Source: Thioalkalivibrio sp. ALMg11 (GTDB lineage: Bacteria > Pseudomonadota > Gammaproteobacteria > Ectothiorhodospirales > Ectothiorhodospiraceae). Taken from it: a stretch of 64,000 bases of DNA. Made by a program: the position numbers and the translations under genes. The DNA lies in the NCBI RefSeq assembly GCF_000377905.1, contig NZ_KB898873.1:1-64000 (forward strand), given 5' to 3'. The notes under the pieces are model-generated. The model was given only the letters and a program-made list of their open reading frames with translations, did no database searches and was not told the origin of the DNA. Of this stretch, positions 60,044-64,000 are shown piece after piece. Numbering within the stretch: the first letter of the stretch is position 1; every line of letters begins with the position of its first letter.

Positions 60044-61243
60044 TTGTCGGTAACCGCCACCCCCACGGCCCACTCGGCCGTGGACGCCATCCTGCGCGCG
60101 CGGCTGCAATCGCCTGGACTAATGGATCTGCTCGGCCAGATCGAGGCCAGCCTGAACCCGGCGGCCGCGCACCCGCCGCTGCCGGGTGTGTCCGAGCATC
60201 TGGGGCCGGATCGTCACATTGTTCTGTGGCTGATCGACGGCTTTGCCGCCCGCTACCGCCGCCACACGCCGCTGCTGGGTGCGGACCACGTGACCGATCT
60301 GGAGACCGTGTTTCCCAGCACCACGGCCACCGCGATCACCAGCATCCTGACCGGCCGCCACCCCGCCCAGCACGGCCTGCTCGGCTGGCATACCCGCCTG
60401 GCGGCCGCCGACCGCACCCTGACGGTACTGATGGGCCAGGAACGCGGCGCCGACGACCAACCGGCCACGCTCGGCTACCGCGAGCTGACCGGCCGCGTGC
60501 AACCCGACCGCCTGGGCGACCGGATTGATTGCGGCATGACCTTCATCGGCCCGGACTGGATCGGCGGCACGCCCTACAACCGCATGATGAGCCGCGGCGC
60601 CGACTTCATCGGCTTCGAGGATCTGTCCGAGCTGCCGGCGCGGGTGGCCGCGCATGTGAACGCGACCCCGGGCCCGCATTTCACCTACGTCTACTGGTCG
60701 GAGCTGGACCATCTGGGCCACGAGTACGGCCCGGACAGCCCGGAGGTGGAGCGCCACCTGAAACAGCTGGACCTGGCCTACACCGCCACCTGCGCGCAGA
60801 TCCAGCGCCCGGAAAGCGTGTTCCTGACCACCGCCGACCACGGCATGCGCACGATGGACCGCCGCCTGGACCTGCGCGAGCACCCGGCCGTGCAGGCCTG
60901 CCTGCGCCACCGCCTGACCGGCGAACCCCGCGCCGCCCTCGCCCACATCCGACTTGGACAGCACGCTGACTTCCTGCAGGCACTGGAGCGGGCGTTCGGT
61001 GACGACGTCCTCGCCATCCCGCAGGCCGAATGGCTGGGCCACGGGACCCTCGGCCCCGAGCCGCAGCACCCGGAACTGCGCGAACGCGTCGGCGACTACC
61101 TCCTGCTGCCCGCGGAGGACGCCTACCTGGTCGACCCGCCTGCCGACGACGAGGGGCCGTTCTTCCGTGGTGCCCACGGCGGGCTGTCGCCGGAAGAACG
61201 CCATATCCCCCTGTTTCTACGGAAGCCGGTCCATTCCGGGTAA
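60044..61243 (+). CDS. Type I phosphodiesterase / nucleotide pyrophosphatase family protein
   Basis: This is an alkaline-phosphatase-superfamily hydrolase. The metal and nucleophile motifs are LWLIDGFAARY, FPSTTATAITSILTG (likely nucleophile Thr in TTAT), SELDHLGHEYGP, LTTADHGM and GAHGG. It has 399 aa if the start is TTG 60044, four bases after bolA. ATG 60122 is a shorter alternative. A signal peptide is not evident, so it probably acts in the cytoplasm. The substrate is unknown. Confidence 0.85.
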   Translation: MSVTATPTAHSAVDAILRARLQSPGLMDLLGQIEASLNPAAAHPPLPGVSEHLGPDRHIVLWLIDGFAARYRRHTPLLGADHVTDLETVFPSTTATAITSILTGRHPAQHGLLGWHTRLAAADRTLTVLMGQERGADDQPATLGYRELTGRVQPDRLGDRIDCGMTFIGPDWIGGTPYNRMMSRGADFIGFEDLSELPARVAAHVNATPGPHFTYVYWSELDHLGHEYGPDSPEVERHLKQLDLAYTATCAQIQRPESVFLTTADHGMRTMDRRLDLREHPAVQACLRHRLTGEPRAALAHIRLGQHADFLQALERAFGDDVLAIPQAEWLGHGTLGPEPQHPELRERVGDYLLLPAEDAYLVDPPADDEGPFFRGAHGGLSPEERHIPLFLRKPVHSG

Positions 61244-61303
61244 ACTGTCGCGTTTTTCGGCGGTCTCAACTTGCGGGCCGCCCGCAATCGCTTTCGAGAA
61301 CCC

Positions 61304-61606
61304 ATGAACGACACCACCGACCAGACCTACAACAACGCCGCCCAGCACCTGATCGAGCTGGCCAACCGCCTGGCGGATGACGGCCAGGCCGACGAGACCG
61401 GCGATGTTGCCGACGGCCTGCTGGCCGGTGCGATCCACTTCTGGCTGTACAGCCGCCAGCCCTGCGGCGACCCGCTGTGCGAAGACTGCGCCCCGTTCGC
61501 GGATGCCGAGAGCCGGCTGGCCATGCTGCACGAGCTGATCGACGAACTGGCGCGCGACAGCGACTATTTCCACTCCACTACCGACACCACCGTCGGCCAC
61601 GCCTGA
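61304..61606 (+). CDS. Small conserved-looking protein with a CxxxxCxxC motif
   Basis: A 100-aa protein starting at ATG 61304 (MNDTTDQTYNNAAQHL). The helical N-terminus with LIELANRLADDGQADETGDVADGLLAGAIHFWLYSRQPCGDPLCEDCAPFA contains three Cys spaced C-x4-C-x2-C, possibly a metal site. The C-terminus is helical (AMLHELIDELARDSDYFH). I do not recognise the family. It lies between the phosphodiesterase and lhr genes. Confidence 0.6.
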   Translation: MNDTTDQTYNNAAQHLIELANRLADDGQADETGDVADGLLAGAIHFWLYSRQPCGDPLCEDCAPFADAESRLAMLHELIDELARDSDYFHSTTDTTVGHA

Positions 61607-61631
61607 CCCGCCAGCCCGGGCACCCCAGCCG

Positions 61632-64000
61632 ATGCCGGTCACGCCCTTTCGCCCCGCGACCGACACCTGGTTCCGCGAGGCCTTCGAGCAGGCCACCACC
61701 ATCCAGTCCCGCGGCTGGCCCGCGATCCGGGCCGGCCGCCACTGCCTGCTGATCGCCCCGACGGGTAGCGGCAAGACCCTCGCCGCGTTCCTGAGCGCGA
61801 TCGACCGCCTGAGCGGCGAACCGGCTCCAGAGCCGCGCACCGGCTACTCGGTACTCTACATCTCGCCGCTGAAGGCACTAGCCACCGACATCGAGCGCAA
61901 CCTCCGCGCACCCCTGGCCGGGATCGCACGCACCGCGGCACGCGTGGGCGAGCCGGCGCGCGAGCCCGTGGTACACATCCGCACCGGCGACACCTCGCAG
62001 GCCGAGCGCCGCGCCCAGGCCCGCGAACCCGGCGACATCCTGGTGACCACACCCGAGTCCCTGTACCTGCTGCTGGGCTCCAGGGCCGCGGAGAACCTCG
62101 AGTCGGTGCACACCGTGATCATCGACGAGGTGCACGCCCTGGCCGGCAACAAGCGCGGCGCCCACCTGGCCCTGTCGCTGGAGCGCCTCGCCGAGCGTTG
62201 CGGCGAGGACCCGCAACGCATCGGACTGTCCGCGACCGTGCACCCGGTGGAGGTGGCGCGCGGCTTCCTCGGCGGCGACCGCGAGGTAGAGGTGATCGAC
62301 GCCGCCGAGCCGCCGCGCCTGGATCTCGAAATCCTCGCCCCGGAGGAACCACCGGCCGAGCATGCGCCCGCCACCATCGAGCCGTCCGAAGGCACGGACA
62401 TCATCCCGTCCGGCTCCATCCTCGGCGCGGTCTACAGTCAGGGCACCGGACAGCTCCCGTCCGGTCGCGGCGACCGCGCCGCGCGCCTGGAGCCGCGCCT
62501 GCTGGCCGCGATCCTGGAACACCGCTCCACCATCGTGTTCGTGAACAGCCGCGGGCTGTGCGAGCGCCTGGTCCAGCGCATCAACGAGGCCTGGCGCGAA
62601 CAGCAACCCGAGGATGCCGAAAAGCCCGAAGACCTGGTCGCCGCCCACCACGGCAGCGTCTCCCACGAGCGCCGCGCGGAGATCGAGGGCCGACTGAAGA
62701 CCGGGCGCCTGCGCGGCATCGTCGCCACCAGCTCGCTGGAGCTGGGCATCGACATGGGTGCGGTGGACCTGGTGATCATGGTCGAATCACCCGGCGCCGT
62801 AGCCCGCGGCCTGCAGCGCGCCGGGCGCGCCGGGCACGGGGTCGGGCAGGTCTCGCGTTCGCTGCTACTGCCACGCTTTCGTGGCGACCTGCTGGAGTGT
62901 GCGGTGATCGGCCAACGCATGCAGGCCGGTGCGCTGGAGCCCATCCACGCCCCGCACAATCCGCTGGACGTGCTCGCCCAGCAACTGGTCGCAATGGTCT
63001 GCGAACGCCCGCGCACGGTGGACGAACTCCACACGCTGGTGCGCCGCGCCGCCCCCTGGCGCGAGCTGTCGCGCCCGCTGCTGGAGGCGACCCTGGACAT
63101 GCTCTCCGGCCACTACCCGAGTACCGACTTTGCCGACCTGCGCCCCTGGCTGGCCTGGGACCGCGCGCGCGACGAGCTGACCCCGCGCCGGGGCGCGGCG
63201 CTGGCCGCGCGCCTCAACGCCGGCACCATCCCCGACCGCGGCCTGTACGGCGTGCACGTCGGCGAGGGCGGCCCACGCATCGGCGAGCTGGACGAGGAGA
63301 TGGTGTTCGAGCTGAAGACCGGGGAGAACGTGACCCTGGGCGCCAGCACCTGGCACGTGGAGGCGATCACCCGCGACCGCGTACTGGTCTCCCCCGCCCC
63401 CGGCGAGGTCGGCAAGTTGCCCTTCTGGCACGGCGATGGCCCCGGCCGCCCGATCGAACTCGGGCGCGCAATCGGCGCGGCCACCGAACGGCTCGCGCGC
63501 ATGAACCGCACGGAGCGCGCCGCGTGGCTCAAACAACACGCCCCGCTGTCCGCGGCGGCGGTCGAGACCCTGTGCGACTACATCGACGAACAGCGCGAGG
63601 CCACCGGGCAACTGCCGTCGGACAAGCGCATCGTCGTGGAGCGCTTTCGCGACGAGGTCGGCGACTGGCGCGTCTGCATCCTGACCCCGTTCGGCGCCCG
63701 CGTGCACGCCCCCTGGGCCCTGGCCCTGCAGGGCGCGCTGACCAGCACCTCCGGCTTCGAGGTGCAGGTGATGTACACCGACGACGGCATCGTGCTGCGC
63801 CTGGCGGATAGCGAGGACCTGCCCGAACTGGACAGCCTGTTTCCGGACCCGGAGGAACTGGAGGAGGCCGTCACCCGCGAGCTGGGGAACTCCACGCTGT
63901 TCGCCAGCGCCTTCCGCGAAAATGCGGCCCGCGCCCTGCTGCTGGTGCGCAACCGCCCGGGCCAGCGCACGCCGCTGTGGGCGCAGCGTCTGAAGTCGCA
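61632..64000 (+). CDS. Lhr-type ATP-dependent DNA helicase (5' part, runs off the window)
   Basis: Lhr family helicases are large 3'-5' superfamily 2 enzymes. ATG 61632 gives MPVTPFRPATDTWFREAF. The core motifs are Walker A APTGSGKT (residues 42-49), Ia SPLKALATDIERNL, DEVHALAGNKRG (II), GLSATVHP (III) and, in the second RecA domain, VAAHHGSVS, VATSSLELGIDMGAVDLV and QRAGRAGH. The later WHEL-type domain begins (LSRPLLEATLDMLSGHYPSTDFADLRPWL). About 789 codons are present and the frame is open to the window end. Confidence 0.93.
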   Translation, partial: MPVTPFRPATDTWFREAFEQATTIQSRGWPAIRAGRHCLLIAPTGSGKTLAAFLSAIDRLSGEPAPEPRTGYSVLYISPLKALATDIERNLRAPLAGIARTAARVGEPAREPVVHIRTGDTSQAERRAQAREPGDILVTTPESLYLLLGSRAAENLESVHTVIIDEVHALAGNKRGAHLALSLERLAERCGEDPQRIGLSATVHPVEVARGFLGGDREVEVIDAAEPPRLDLEILAPEEPPAEHAPATIEPSEGTDIIPSGSILGAVYSQGTGQLPSGRGDRAARLEPRLLAAILEHRSTIVFVNSRGLCERLVQRINEAWREQQPEDAEKPEDLVAAHHGSVSHERRAEIEGRLKTGRLRGIVATSSLELGIDMGAVDLVIMVESPGAVARGLQRAGRAGHGVGQVSRSLLLPRFRGDLLECAVIGQRMQAGALEPIHAPHNPLDVLAQQLVAMVCERPRTVDELHTLVRRAAPWRELSRPLLEATLDMLSGHYPSTDFADLRPWLAWDRARDELTPRRGAALAARLNAGTIPDRGLYGVHVGEGGPRIGELDEEMVFELKTGENVTLGASTWHVEAITRDRVLVSPAPGEVGKLPFWHGDGPGRPIELGRAIGAATERLARMNRTERAAWLKQHAPLSAAAVETLCDYIDEQREATGQLPSDKRIVVERFRDEVGDWRVCILTPFGARVHAPWALALQGALTSTSGFEVQVMYTDDGIVLRLADSEDLPELDSLFPDPEELEEAVTRELGNSTLFASAFRENAARALLLVRNRPGQRTPLWAQRLKS

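Overview
The window reads as a continuous stretch of chromosome from a GC-rich gammaproteobacterium, probably a chemolithotrophic sulfur oxidiser of the Ectothiorhodospiraceae (Thioalkalivibrio-like). The support is a complete division and cell wall (dcw) cluster in gammaproteobacterial order, the neighbourhood tRNA-Tyr/Gly/Thr-tuf, the order mraZ-rnpB-rsmI-lpoA-yraN, sspAB beside petABC, and a tsdBA-type thiosulfate dehydrogenase operon. The genus is an inference; there is no 16S rRNA gene here.

Layout. 1-1264 (minus): 5' part of tuf preceded by tRNA-Tyr, tRNA-Gly and tRNA-Thr under one promoter. 1482-6809 (plus): pilB-pilC-pilD (type IV pilus assembly), coaE, zapD. 6844-12834 (minus): a MutT-ThiE fusion, argJ, secA and a LytM-type peptidase. 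dciA is divergent at 12880. 13349-31998 (minus): lpxC-ftsZ-ftsA-ftsQ-ddl-murB-murC-murG-ftsW-murD-mraY-murF-murE-ftsI-ftsL-rsmH-mraZ, almost all with stop/start overlaps, headed by a sigma70-like promoter and three MraZ boxes. 32287-36204: rnpB, a long inverted-repeat element, rsmI, and divergent lpoA-yraN. 36215-41570: an FAD-linked oxidase, then sspA-sspB and the bc1 complex petABC (minus). 41888-43801: a Nif3-like protein and a divergent DegS/AlgW-type protease. 43825-49060 (minus): a copper cluster (CopL-like His/Cys protein, TolC-like outer-membrane protein with a very large His-rich tail, multicopper oxidase, then copC-copD after a terminator). 49251-54956: pepN flanked by direct copies of a palindromic repeat, tatD, a RhuM-Fic gene that separates tatD from a second copy of its own 3' end, and an SDR. 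55072-57642: tsdB-tsdA (minus) and a GcvR-like ACT protein (plus) sharing an intergenic region with a perfect FNR-type box. 57874-64000: a HAD dehalogenase, a NlpC/P60-like hydrolase with a small Cys lipoprotein, bolA, a phosphodiesterase, a small Cys protein and the 5' part of an lhr helicase.

Most of the window is housekeeping. The accessory signals that deserve attention are the His-tail copper export/oxidase set (a 9-bp tandem repeat encodes Gly-His-Glu units, with no RND pump nearby), the RhuM-Fic insertion with tatD 3'-end duplication, the FNR box over tsdBA, and two families of palindromic or inverted intergenic repeats. Several genes appear to use TTG starts with strong Shine-Dalgarno sequences (ftsQ, lpxC, rsmI), and I have placed their starts accordingly.
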